Assembly (NCBI GenBank): GCA_003254925.1
Contig: QANZ01007399.1
Location: forward strand, 624-64,623
DNA from: Chamaecrista fasciculata
Lineage: Eukaryota > Streptophyta > Magnoliopsida > Fabales > Fabaceae
Direction of reading: 5' to 3'
DNA length: 64,000 bases
The translations under genes and the position numbers were made by a program. Below are positions 1 to 11,436 of the stretch, piece by piece. How positions within the stretch are numbered: the first letter of the stretch is position 1; every line of letters begins with the position of its first letter. The notes below the pieces were generated by a model, which was not told the origin of the DNA, ran no database searches, and saw only the letters and a program-made list of their open reading frames with translations.

Positions 1-211
1 AAAAAAAAAAAAAAAATAATAACACAGACACATAACACGATATGAAAATATCAACACGTGGAACACTAGAAATTTCATGACACGATATATATGTGTATAT
101 ATATATATATTGTGCAATTTAAATAAGAAATTTTAAAAAATAAAAATATCTACAAAAGAATAAATTTAAATTTTAATATTCATGAACATATATCAAATTC
201 GTGTCATATGG
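1..211. mobile_element. MITE-like fragment, left part
   Basis: This AT-rich stretch contains scattered ACACG/CGTGT words and an ATATAT run. It continues, after removal of the LTR-flanked element next to it, into positions 4329-4345 (gtgtcggatacc). The same kind of GTGTC-rich sequence appears at 58.57-59.42 kb. I read it as part of an old non-autonomous DNA element that a retroelement later split. No gene is seen. Its own ends are not resolved. Confidence 0.35.
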
Positions 212-863
212 TGATGAACTAGGATTTGGTCGAGGGTCGTTTCCCGATTCACCGCAAGATTTTCCTACAAGACAATGAACCACAGGGGGTCTACCCTGTG
301 ATTCACCTCCGAAGCTTAAGTTAGTGTTGGGTGATAAGAGATGAGAATATGAGCTAGCATGATTAGCGTGAGTAACGTACCTTTCATAGAGTTACCATCT
401 TGTATTTATAGGCTCATTGAGGAGAGTCCATTTAAGGAAACTTCCTTAATTGTAAGAAGAGATATCTTCAGTGATATGGGAGGTGAATCATAATCTTTCC
501 TATTTCATGTAGGAAGATATTGTTTTGCCAATTAAGGATAAGTGAATCACTATTTCCTTATTTGCGTAAGGCGCCTTGATGGCCAAGGCAGAATCCATGG
601 GAAGGATCTCTTAGCGATTTGTCTTGATTGACAACGTATCTTGGTTGATCCTTGATTGGTTCCTGATTGGTTCAGGAAATGTCCCCTTATTCCTTGCGAC
701 CTTATGCTCCGTGGGCGCCCATGCCCTTTATGGTAATGGGCGTCCTTACCTTAGCGAGGTTAAGGGCGTTCTCGCCCTTACAACCCACCTTGTGAGCCTA
801 TGGCGTGCTGGGCCAAGGGTATCTTCTGCCAATTTGGTCTCTTAATTATTGGGCCTATTATCA

Positions 864-3670
864 CTAGTCCCAACAAAAGAAGTGAAGCTCTGTCCCCATC
901 AGTGGAGTCCCCTTCGAGTGGATGACGAATACAACGTTTTTCATTGGTTTGTTTCGGGGCGCTTTGTTTTTCCATTCCTGGCGCTTGGGCGATTATCCCG
1001 ATTTGGATTGATTCAAGATGTGCTTTTCACTGCCTGTGCTGCTTTGCTATTTAGGCTCTCACGCGCCTTGATCTCCTTGGCGGCGTCGTGCCCTTTGGGC
1101 GTCCTTGCCTAAATAAGGGCTTCTTGGCCCGATTATGTATTGGGCTTGGGGTAACTTTGTCCTTTTGACATAGTAAATATTGGGGCTATTATCACTAGTC
1201 CCTTCGAAAGAAGTGAGATTTTGTCCCCACGAGGGGAGTCCCGCTTAATGACGTTGTCGTTCGCTTATGATTTCTTGATGGCGCCATTGGCGACCTCGTT
1301 CCGTTTGGAGGATTTTCATGTTCCTAACCTCATGGCTTGCGGCGTCCATGATTTTGGCGCGTTCGGTGAGGAAGTTTGAGACTTAGTTTCCATTTGAATC
1401 TCTTGAAGACCTTGTCGGTCTTTGTGTTAGGTCACCATGCTTTCCACGAAGTCGCTGGGACTTAATTGTGAGGGCGATGGCCCGTAGTCCCAGATAAGGA
1501 CGCCATGCCTTCCACGAGGGTGCTGGGACCCAAAGTTGATGTTCGATACATGCGCATGTTTTTGTGGCTAGCCTCCCAAGGGATGATGTCCGCATGGGGT
1601 GTGGGTGCCATACCCACTGGACGTCAGGGCGTCCTAAAACTAAGGGAGGATCTGTCCGCTTGGGGTGTGAGTGTCATACCCACTGGACGTCACGACGTCC
1701 TAGAACCAAGGGAGGATCTGTCTGCTTGGGGTGTGAGTGCCATACCCACTGAACGTTAGGGCGTCCTAAAACCAAGGGAGGATCTGTCCGCTTGGGGTGT
1801 GAGTGCCATACTCACTGGACGTTAGGGCGTCCTAGAACCAAGGGAGGATCTGTCCGCTTGGGGTGTGGGTGCCATACCCACTGGACGTCAGGGCGTCATA
1901 GAATCGCTAAGAGCGTCCCTCTTGAGCGATTTTCGCCTCATTGGGCTTCGGTTATGGACCGGTTGGGCGTCTAGGCCCTTGCTGCTTGGCGGCTTTATGC
2001 TTGAGATGGCGTCAAGGCCTTGTTTTTCCTTTGTAATTGTAAATTTTTGCTTAATTAGGCTCCGATTATAGACCGGTGTGTGTCAGGCGCCTGATGAGAC
2101 GTGACTTTTGTTCTCCTTAAGGCGGATGCAAATGTTGTTTGGATCGAGTCCATTAGCTTTCCATGTCTATATTTTATATGAGGCTTTTATCGCCGATTTT
2201 GGCTTGACATTTGTCTAATATAATTCAAGTATAAACTGTTAGTTTAAAGATAAGTGAATCCAGTAAAAGAATTGAGACTAATAATGAATGCTTGCAACAA
2301 GACACTTTTACATCATTGTTTATTTAGAGTATACCACTCTCTCCTTCCCATGAAATTCTCCAAGTTGATTATGGTAGATTGCAAGAATCTTGACTCCAAC
2401 GTTAGCAAATGGGGGCCCCCCATATTTCTACATTGAGAGAGTCTAATCTTCCTTGAAATGGTATGCCTGGGCATGGTGGGCGACTGCCACGTGTTTGATC
2501 TTTCATGTGCAATCTTGTGAGGCTTTCTTGCCTCACTCTGTTGAATTTCTGTAAAGTTCAAAACGAAGTTAAACTGTCAATTTTGATCAAATGTGGAAAA
2601 ATTATTAAATTAATTTAATTGCTCAGGAATTTTTATGGTGACGCCCATATTCATAGCGGCGCCTCGCGTACTGCGGCGCTCACGCTCACAGAAACGCCCA
2701 CACTTGCGGCGACGTCGGTGTAAGGATTTCCAAATGCTGAGAAGTGCCTGATTAAGTTCTTAAACAGAGAAAATGGTGAGTCATCACATGATCCCAATGT
2801 CAGGTCAACGCTTGTTAGCATATATGGGAAAGACTAAAACGATATTGTCTAGCTATACCTTGCCTTTTGAAAAATAGTATTAAAACCAATCATTGGATGC
2901 ATATTATCATTCAAACAAACCATTCACATGAATTTGAGCCAAAGGCAAAAATGATCTTATACATCCGTTAAGAAATCTAGTCATCCAAGTATATAAGTTG
3001 GTTTTACCATGACACCTCGCGGTACTTGCAGTGGAGTAAAATCCTTGCTTTGGTGTAGCCTTTATCGAGATCACACTTGTTCTGTAAAAATGTCACTCAA
3101 AATGTTCTTGAAATATAGGTGAGTCATTAGAGACAATACTGTAAAGACTGTGTTCAGTAATTCAAAGACTACTTAGTCATAACAAATTATAGCGAATGCA
3201 GTAAATGCATATTTGCTGGCACGCTTATGCATTGGCATAGGGCTATAAGTATTTATATATAACCTCACCTTTCCAAATAATTAAGCAGCAATGAAAGTTG
3301 TGTTAAAACCATAGATGAAGGCCACGTGTGAGTGGTGGTCCAAAGAAAAATGATAATATAAATATTTATATGCATATATAGTTGTTATGACAAAGGGAGA
3401 AACCATTGTTCATTATGCCCATGACAAGGAGGAGTTGTGCGCATGTACAAAGGCTTGTTTCAGGTTGGGCCACATCATCCTGTGGGACCCGCAGCCATGA
3501 ACAATTTCATGTGAGTAAGTCATACTATATTGAATTTTTTCTCCAATCCCCCAATTTAATTATCCCACTGCAATCACCTTTTATGATGTGTCCCATTTTT
3601 TTTGCCAAAGCTTATCATGTAAGCAGCTTTTTAGACAAAGTTGGGAGTGTAGTAAAATAAAACATGACAA
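864..3670 (+). other. Internal region of the LTR-flanked element, non-coding
   Basis: Apart from the 66-bp array there is a partial duplication: the phrase tattatcactagtccc with the following AAAGAAGTGA words occurs near 857 and again near 1190. The part from 2.2 to 3.67 kb is ordinary AT-rich sequence in which I recognise no gene, RNA or element ends. Confidence 0.5.
1571..1910 (+). repeat. 66-bp tandem array, five units
   Basis: The word GGGGTGTG recurs at about 1596, 1662, 1728, 1794 and 1860, a strict 66-bp period. Each unit holds the motifs gccatacccactg, gacgtc (a perfect palindrome in some units) and gggaggatctgtc. The array is in the internal region of the LTR-flanked element. It creates short overlapping open frames that I do not regard as genes. 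There are no spacers, so it is not CRISPR-like. Confidence 0.9.
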
Positions 3671-4422
3671 TCAATGAACTAGGATTTGGCCGAGGGTCGT
3701 TTCCTGGTTCACCGCAAGATTTTCCTGCAAGACAATGAACCACATGGGGTCTCCCCTGTGATTCACCTCCAAAGCTTAAGTTAGTGTTGGGTGATAAGAG
3801 ATGAGAATATGAGCTAACATGAGTAGCGTGAGTAACGTACCTTTCATAGAGTTACCATCTTGTATTTATAGGCTCATTGAGGAGAGTCCATTTAAGGAAA
3901 CTTCCTTGATTGTAAGAAGAGATATCTTCAGTGATATGGGAGGTGAATCATAATCTTTCCTATTTCATGTAGGAAGATATTGTTTTGCCAATTAAGGATG
4001 AGTGAATTACTCTTTCCTTATTTGCGTAAGGCGCCTTGATGACCAAGGCAGAATTCATGGAAATGATCTCTGAGCGATTTGTCTTGATTGACAGCGGATT
4101 TTGGTTGATCCTTGATTGGTTCCTGATTGGTTCAGGGAATGTCCCCTTATTCCTTGCGACCTTATGCTCCGTGGGCGCCCATGCCCTCTATGGTAATGGG
4201 CGTCTCTGCCTTAGCGGGGTTAAGGGCGTTCTCGCCCTTACAACCCACCTTGTGGGCCTATGGTGTGCTGGGCCAAGGGTATCTTCTGCCAATTGGGTCT
4301 CCTAATTATTGGGCCTATTATCATATGGTATGTGTCGGATACCAATACACTCTCTAAACATAGTGTTTGTACTTTCTAGGTTATATCCTTTATCATCTTT
4401 ATGGGGGTAAACATATATTTTA

Positions 4423-4764
4423 GGCCAAAGTATAAATTTAATCCCTTATCTTTTATTCAGGTCCCAAATTAGTTCTGTATTTCTTTTTGTTGCAAATTTA
4501 GTCTCATATCTTTCGAAAAAGTGCAAAATTGGTCCTACATCTTTTTTTGTTGTAGATTTGGTCTTATATCTTTGTAAAAGTTTCACCGTGTGAAACTAAA
4601 GGTGGAACCTTTTGCAAAAATATAGAACCAATTGTGCAACAAAAAAAATACGAGACCAGTTCTTCACCTGACCAAAAGATATGAGACAAAATCTACAACA
4701 AAAGAAGATACGAGACTAATTTGAGATTAAACAAAAGATAAGAAACCGAATTTACATTTTAGCC
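4423..4764. mobile_element. Mutator-type MITE, 342 bp, 9-bp TSD
   Basis: The element starts GGCCAAAG and ends as the inverse (..TTTAGCC), with inverted arms running most of its length. Both sides carry the perfect 9-bp duplication TATATTTTA (4414-4422 and 4765-4773). Nine-base duplications with long inverted ends are typical of Mutator-like elements. The arms contain several spaced TTGGTC-type words also seen in the 13.6, 9.3 and 24.1 kb elements. It lies downstream of the NECAP gene and has no coding potential. Confidence 0.85.
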
Positions 4765-4773
4765 TATATTTTA

Positions 4774-5329
4774 TTTATATTTGATATTTGATGATTTAAA
4801 TCCACTAGCCCTTATCAATATCTTTTTGGGGTTTATCCAATACTGACCAAGATGGATAATGAGCACCACCGATGAGCATGGAAATAGATAGCTTTGACGT
4901 AGGGCTACCGCAAGGCATAATATTATTGTCCACTTCCCTAGTTTTTCTTCTTATATGGGTTTCTGTTTCATTCTTCTCTTTGTTCATCTCATCACCCTCC
5001 AATATTTAAAGCCAATACCTCTCAACTAAACTACAAATACTCAATTTGATGTATTGATCATAGCAGCATCAAGGTGATAGATTCAGCACAAAATCATTTG
5101 ACTCTTGGATATTTTGTTGGCCAGGGAAAGAAAAAATAAAAATAACAATTATATATGTATATGAGTAATGTATATCCAATCTCTGAGCTAAATCATCATT
5201 TTGTGATATGTACCAGATAAACAAGAATTCCTTAATTTGTCATGTTTCCTAACCATCACAAATTCAAACCGCACAAGACAAATGTCTAAGAAGCTCTAGG
5301 ATATAGACTAGTTATTGTCACAAACAAGG
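4774..5329. other. 3-prime flank of the NECAP gene
   Basis: This AT-rich stretch presumably includes the 3-prime UTR of the minus-strand NECAP gene. I cannot place the polyadenylation site. No separate gene or element is visible. Confidence 0.4.
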
Positions 5330-8300
5330 TTAAGCTGTTTGAAAATCACCAAAATCATCATCTCGGACATCCTGTGTGCTCGGATTTTCAGCAGAATTTT
5401 GATGTTCACTGTCTACTTGATCAACTTTAGGGGTTTCATGTGTTGGAGTTTTCTCATTACTGAAACTTGTCGGAGATTTCTGCACGGTAGTCGTAGGAGA
5501 AATCGGTGCTGGTGGAGGCGGTGGTAACTTAATACTAAGTGGCGATTCTTTTTTATCACCCGTTTCTTCTTTGGGACTGTTCAGCTTGGATTTTATTACA
5601 TTTTGGCCACTTGTCTGCAGACAACAGAAGGGGTTACATAGAGATTGATGATAGTCGATAAACAAATGTTGTGCCTGAATAACTAAAAGATGCAGAATTC
5701 CATACATTAGTTTTAATTTGCAGTTTAATAGTCTCTCCCTCTTTTAAACTGTAATCAACTGAGGAAGTATGCTGGTAATGATGTTCCATCTCTTCTGCAG
5801 TTTTCTTTTTGTTCAAATATCTTCAATACAATTTAGGAAAAGTCATGGTATAAGATATTCATCTTCAATGCTACTAAGAAAGAATGTATGTAAAAGGAAT
5901 CAGGTTTACGGGGAAAGACAAAAAAAATTATATTTAAGTTAAGGATACTTCATATGGTCATGCAAGGCAGCTTGAAAGTCATAAGCCTCTGTTCTTTCTC
6001 GGAATCCTATACCAATAAAGGCATGCCGAAGACGCCCATCTGCAAGATTTCCAAGTCTTAGGGATAAAATTTTCCAGGTGATATAACAGAAAAAAAAATG
6101 TACTGAAATATAAGCATTAGACAATGTGGTGCCCAAGACCTCAAGTCTTTCTACTACCATAACAAAAATGAAAGGTATACTTGATACCTTTGAAAAGAAA
6201 ATTTGCTGGGGCTATAAATAAGTAATGAAGAGACAAACAATGATAACTAGAGAGAATATAAAGTTGAGCAATGCTAAATCCAATAAGATATTTTGTGTAG
6301 CTTTTCAAAACAACAAGGATTCATAACTAGTACAGGCAATTAATGACATATAAAACTAAGGGATGTTGTTCAGAAAATTAATTTTGGACAAAAATATTAT
6401 GGACACATTATTTTGGAAAGCTCCAAGCTAAGGAAAAAGAAAATTCCAAAGCTTGACATATAGTTGCACTTGCAGTGCTTCTCAAAGGGAAATTTGTTGA
6501 TCATTCATATTATGCCAGAGGTCTCCCAGTCTTATTTTGCAGGGGAAGCAGATCAGAGTAGGGGGACTTGCAGACACCAGTTCAGAACAAACATTTAAAT
6601 ATTTGGTTCTCTTGAAATTCTTGCAAATTCTCAGTTCAGAAGAACTAAAAAGGGGTTGCTTATATTCAAACCCAAACTTGAAATAACTTAAACATGTTGA
6701 TGTCTCACTCACGAGTTTCATTACCATCTAGAAATCATTTAGAAAAATCCAAAGGTTTCTTGGATACCGGAAGTTCAGCTCAGAACTATGAGGCAAACAA
6801 CTAAATATCTTCCTTCTCTTAAATTACTGATCATAATCTACCCAGTACCATTGCCAACCCTTCACAATGATTGAAATCTACAATGAAGAGTTTTTCTTTT
6901 CGGCCAGAATCTACAATAAAGAGTTTGATCTTCTACAAAGTGTTACATGGGGTGGCTTCCAGGAGTTCTTCAGAAACATGCTAGCAACTTTCCAAGAGCT
7001 ATTTCTTGGAACAAGACTTTTACAATATTAACTAAATTCTTGATAACTTCCACATAATAATTTTTCTTTCTATTTTGAGCTTAAGAGGTAAAGAATATCA
7101 ATAAAATAATTGCACATGATAATGCTACAGTTTATTGAACTTCATTTCAAAAACCTCAGTGAGCAGGTTCCTAATTTATTATGTCCTGCTTCCTTCCTTT
7201 TGAATTCATTTTCCTCCCATGTATGTCTTGGTTTAGTTTGGGAGGGCATACTTCCTCTTCTTTCCTTGCACAAAAGGAAAAAGAAAAGAAAGCACAACTT
7301 ATTTTGGATATAGTTGCTCACCTATGTTTTCTTCTATGCGAAGAACAAAATATCTGCCAAAGAAACAAGGTATTCAGCATAAAAAAAATCAGAAAATGAC
7401 ATAGTAGCAACCAAAAGCTAATAAAAGTCTTAAACCACCTGCTGCTGTCAATGACAGGTTCCACAGGATGTGGCTCTCCATTTCTCAAAAATGCCCGAGC
7501 ATATAATTCACCTACATAACATTTTTTTTAAATTTTATTAACTAATAAGTAAGAAAACACATGAAAGAGGAATTAACTAAACAATCTTATCAATGCAGCT
7601 CAAATATCATCTTGCCTGTTTTCTTATCTTCAAGTTTTATAATGCATTCTTCTCCCTTGCTAACGACTTTTAATATCCCCTCCCACGCCCATTTGTTCAC
7701 ATCCCATTCATCAGCCCTGAAATGAATTTCATATATGGGATAATCATTCACTTAATAACATGGAAAGGAAAGAAACAGAATATTTGAGTCATTATGCAGT
7801 CAAGAGTTCAAAGTCTATTGCTTCCCCGAGGACACTTCTTTGAATGTCGATGGAAATGCCTGGACAAAACTAATTTTCGATTTTTGTTTTTCAAGCAAAA
7901 GTAAATTAGAAACTAGAAACATAAACGTTATGTTAATTGGAATACTAAACAGATCAAAGCTATAGCAGATCATCAATCATAATTTGAAGTTGATCATAAA
8001 CCTGTAAGAAGCTGCACTCTTCCTTGGGGGTATCTGCATAGATAATAGTAGCAACCATTAGCTTCAAATTCCAAAGATTCCAATATTCAAAGACATCCAT
8101 CTCAACATGTCAGTAACCAAAATTTCCACATTCAATGCCACCATTTATGTTTTTTGAACTGGCTTAAGCTCCATCAAGTAATACCAAAACAATGCCACAA
8201 AAAGAGAGGTGAATGATTATGATGTAAATTGTAAATTTAAATCCTCAGTGCAAATATCAAACTTAATCCTTTGATCTCTCACCCTACAGCAACCAAATTC

Positions 8301-8538
8301 TCGTTTACCTATCACAATCTATAACCCAACCAATTTAATCAGTCCTAATTTCTAAGAGATATCAACATTGTTTATTGTTCTCTTTCTTCAAGAAGGATCT
8401 CGAAAATGAAAATAGACTTACTATGTACACATAACATTCTGAGACTTGAAATAGAACAAGCTCTATGGCCTCAGTCTCTTCGCTTTCTTCTCCAATCTTC
8501 TGAATGTCAGGCTCAGATGTTGTCCTCGCCGCTTGCAT
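5330..8538 (-). CDS. NECAP1: NECAP-like endocytic adaptor protein, eight exons
   Basis: Exons (minus strand): 8538-8422, 8033-8002, 7716-7616, 7511-7439, 7353-7322, 6039-5949, 5820-5706, 5614-5330. They sum to 846 nt (281 aa), close to the plant At1g03900-type proteins, and every junction keeps frame. Family knowledge: NECAPs are cytosolic partners of the AP-2/clathrin machinery in endocytosis. The PHear-type NECAP domain covers about residues 25-175, with the signatures ELVLFQVSECYVY, ADEWDVNKWAWEG, GRLRHAFIGIGFRERTEAYD and FQAALHDHMKY. A low-complexity tail rich in Pro, Ser and Thr follows, with a PPPPPAP stretch, and the protein ends DDFGDFQTA, an acidic DFGDF-type motif of the kind that binds adaptor ears. 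The start is the first Met (MQAARTTSE) before the conserved block. Intron 3 has a GC donor. No truncation is seen and the gene looks functional. The family call is firm; expression is unknown. Confidence 0.93.
7614..7615 (-). other. Non-canonical GC donor of NECAP intron 3
   Basis: On the minus strand the exon ends ACAG and the intron begins GCAAG. The reading frame and the conserved KKTGELYARAF junction both require this site. GC-AG introns are a known minority class and this one keeps the usual AAG extension. Confidence 0.85.
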
Positions 8539-8870
8539 GATTGACAGAAAGTGAAAGATCGCGAATTCGAAAAAAGGCACCGAGATCAAGAACAAACGAG
8601 ATTTGAGGACGAAATTTCACGAAAGGAATCGAAATTCGATCGATGAATTATTAGGTTAGGTTTTGAGGAATTGTTCAAAGAGACGAATCACGAAACTCAC
8701 AAAATCACTTCTCAACTGAATGGAATGAAAATGGAAGGTGTGTCTCAAGCTTCCTTCTCAGAGACGACGCAAAACCGAAATGCTTATGAATCAGAGGAAT
8801 AAGGACCGTTTGATGAGAATACTACAGGAATCGGACGGTTGTAAATGGATCAAGTGGTCCTACGATTAGG
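8539..8870 (-). promoter_or_regulatory. NECAP 5-prime UTR and promoter region
   Basis: This is the sequence directly upstream of the NECAP start codon. It is locally less AT-rich than its surroundings and I see no clear TATA box, which fits a housekeeping-type promoter. The transcription start cannot be placed. Confidence 0.4.
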
Positions 8871-8875
8871 GCATA

Positions 8876-9250
8876 TTCCCTTTAATTTCAAGAGTATATT
8901 AGGAATTTAATGCCACTAGATTTCTTATTCTTTCAATTTTGTTATTTGTTCATAAAAAAAAACTGATTTAGTTTTAGGATGTTTTTTTTAAGAGAAAATT
9001 TATTATTTGGGTCCCGAATTTACAGTGAGTTAACTAATCATTCCATAAATAATCAAAATATACTAATTAGTCTTTGGATTATTGTAATTGTCAATTTTCA
9101 ACGATTTAGTTCTTGGGTAAACAAACAAATACAAATTTCCCCTTGGATTTAATTTCAAGAGTATATTACGAATTTAATGCCACTGGATTTCTTATTCTTC
9201 ATTTTTGTTATTTATTGATAAAAAAACTGATTTAGTTTTATGATTTTTTT
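8876..9250 (+). repeat. Direct repeat pair of about 110 bp
   Basis: The phrases tttaatttcaagagtatatta, gaatttaatgccact and ttcttattctt followed by an A-run and ctgatttagtttta occur at about 8880-8985 and again at about 9148-9238, spaced 268 bp apart. It appears to be a local duplication, origin unknown. Confidence 0.6.
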
Positions 9251-9261
9251 TTTAAAATTAA

Positions 9262-9505
9262 ATTTAGAAGTGTAAATTTGATCTCATATTTTTTACTCGG
9301 TTCTCAATTTAGTCATGTATCTTTTTTGTTACACTTTTGGTTTCATATCTTTAAGTAAGGTCCCAATTTAGTCTCATATTTTTTTTATGCATATTTGGTC
9401 TCATATTTTTGGGTTAGGTGTAGAATTGATCCCATATTTTTGGATCAATTGGGACTAATGGTAGAACTTTTTATGAAAATATGAGACGAAATTTAACCTT
9501 AAATT
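9262..9505. mobile_element. Partial Mutator-type MITE-like fragment
   Basis: Repeated words of the form tttagtctcatatttttt and ttggtctcatattttt match the subterminal pattern of the 4423-4764 element, and an inverse arm (atatgagacgaaattt) closes it. No target duplication is found, so the ends are approximate. Confidence 0.5.
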
Positions 9506-10165
9506 TATCTTTTATGTTAGAGGAAGTCATAACTATTTAACAAATTTAGTTGAAATGAGTCGAATGACACAATGGTTGTTAATTGAAAATGTTGACATTA
9601 ATCTCCTTTAGATGGCCTTAATTCTTATTTTTGCCTAACTTCTCTCATAGTACACTCTGTTTACAAAGCTAATGAAAATTTTCTTTTTGGTACTTAAAGC
9701 TAATGAAATTTTGGAGAAAAATAATATCTACGAAATTTTTTGTGAAAAGATTAGGATGATATGAGTTCTTGTTAAATTATGTTGTCAACTAATGTATTAA
9801 ATAACTTTTCTTTATTATGAGGGGTCATTTTGATTAAAAAAAAACTGGTAGATTGGCTTGACATCTTTTATTTCTTTAATAATTAAATTATTAAAATGAT
9901 CATTTAGTATATGAATGGTTAATTTATTTTAATAATAGTAAATACTATATCTAATTTTTTTTAAAAAAAACTTAAAATTAGGAGAGTTGGTGGCTAAGGT
10001 TTCCTATAGTCTAAAGTTTGAATTATTATATTAGATTAGGTTAAGTCAGGTCTTCAACCATTAATAACACAAATATATTTTTCTTTACTTAGTATAAAAA
10101 AAATTATTTAGAGCTTAATAAAAGAAGTCCATGTTTAAATTTAGAGATAGTCATGAAAAATGAAT
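9506..10165. other. Intergenic, nothing recognised
   Basis: This is AT-rich sequence without a coding frame, clear inverted repeat or element end that I can support. Confidence 0.4.
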
Positions 10166-10167
10166 AG

Positions 10168-10312
10168 GATCCTCTGATGTATAGCATTGGTGTTGTACAT
10201 CAAAGGACTAATAATATTTTGTCATGTGTACAGCTCTGTACACATGGCACAATATTATTGGGATCCTCTATTATATCGCACCAATGTTGTACAACAACGG
10301 ATCTAAAAGTCA
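10168..10312. repeat. Palindrome nested in a direct repeat
   Basis: The centre is an inverted repeat built on gtgtacag/ctgtacac whose arms extend to aatatt on both sides (about 21 bp per arm). It is flanked by two direct copies that start ggatcctct and continue to tgttgtaca. The whole is about 145 bp and probably a tiny MITE or its relic. Confidence 0.55.
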
Positions 10313-10599
10313 TAAAAACTTAGTGAAAGTTTATGGTCACAAAATTCCTGCTCTATAGACCGTTTTACTTTTATTGTTATCACCTCATTATTTGCTTAAA
10401 TTCTATTGCTCTATAGACGGTTTCTCCTCTATGAGAACATCCTTATCCCCTTTGGCTATTTTTTTTTGGTAAACCCCTTTGGCTATTATTTGTGTCTCTA
10501 ATGCTTCTCTTTTTAAAATTGATGCCGGTTGATCTATTTCTTTTTCTTTACTTGCTATTGTTTGGTTGTGTTATGTTTTGTTTTTGTTTTTTCTTTGCT

Positions 10600-11072
10600 C
10601 AAAAACATTAAATTGGTCCCAAATGTATATGTTAGATTTCAAATTGATCCTAAATATTTTATTTATTTTAGATTAGCCCTACATATTTCTCTATTTTTTT
10701 AAATTAGTCTCAAACTACTGAATGTGGTTATATTTATCTTATTTCAAATTTGAATATGACAAATCTAAAGCTACATGTTGCTTTTGACGAGTACTTTCTC
10801 TATTTATTTGGAGCTGTCAAAAAACAAAATCAAATCGGGTCTTTAAAGTGTGTCATTGTTTTATAGTCAAAGTTGGTCATATCTATCTCTCTCGTTTCAT
10901 ATCTAGATGCAACGATTTCATAACTATTTATTAACTTTTGTTGACGGCCCCGACTGGGTAGGTAAAGTACCCGTCAAAAGAAACTTATAGCTCTAAATTC
11001 ATTGCATTTATATCTGAACTGAGAAAGATATGATCACATTTAATAATTTAGGACTAATTTGAAAAACCTTTT
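10600..11072. mobile_element. TIR element related to the next one, degraded
   Basis: Left-arm words (aaattggtccc, ttcaaattgatcc) face inverse words on the right (ggactaatttgaaaaacc), with interior cttttgacgagtactttctc shared with the 11437-12582 element. No target duplication is seen and it is non-coding. Confidence 0.5.
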
Positions 11073-11436
11073 TTTATTTTTTCTCTGGCTTCATGCCTTG
11101 ATGTGTAAAAATAATAATAAATCTAGTCATTTTTATCTTAATCATGGGCATCTCTAGCTAATTATCCATTTTAACAATTTAAATAAAAATTAATCTCATT
11201 CGAAACGGATAAAATCATAAGGGAAACAAATAAGTAAAGTTGTTTTACCAAGTATTTAACTTAATTGTATGAAAAAAGTATTAGTTTATTCTATATGTTT
11301 TTTTTAAAAAAGTAATTACTTGAAAGAAGAACTCAAATTTACCCACTGTAATTTTCTTTTTTAAAAAACAAAAGTATATAATCATATCATATCATTTAAA
11401 AGGAAAAAAAGAAGAAGATATATTTCTTTAGAAAAA
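11073..11436. other. Intergenic, nothing recognised
   Basis: This AT-rich sequence lies between two TIR elements. I see no gene or element ends in it. Confidence 0.4.

Larger units (their letters stand above)
212..4323 (+). mobile_element. Non-coding LTR-flanked element (LARD/TRIM-like)
   Basis: Two direct terminal repeats (212-863 and 3671-4323, about 652 bp each, a few percent different by eye) bound an internal region of about 2.8 kb with no convincing coding sequence. The left end begins TGATGAAC, the right end finishes TTATCA, and both sides carry the 5-bp duplication TATGG (207-211 and 4324-4328). A TATA-like tatttata lies inside each LTR on the plus strand, which suggests plus orientation. 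I see no clear primer-binding site or polypurine tract, so LARD-like is an inference from the LTRs, the target duplication and the lack of coding. It looks fairly young and structurally whole as a non-autonomous unit. Confidence 0.7.

Noticed and set aside
1571-1910. CRISPR-like periodicity
   Set aside because: The units are contiguous 66-bp tandem copies without unique spacers, in a plant nuclear context.
1505-1974. Overlapping plus-strand frames of repeated GCECHTHW-type words, which look like a Cys/His repeat protein
   Set aside because: All three frames are open only because the 66-bp unit is divisible by three and lacks stops. The sequence is the internal array of a non-coding element.
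5315-5527. Plus-strand frame over the NECAP last exon
   Set aside because: It is antisense to a well-supported exon and has no domain.
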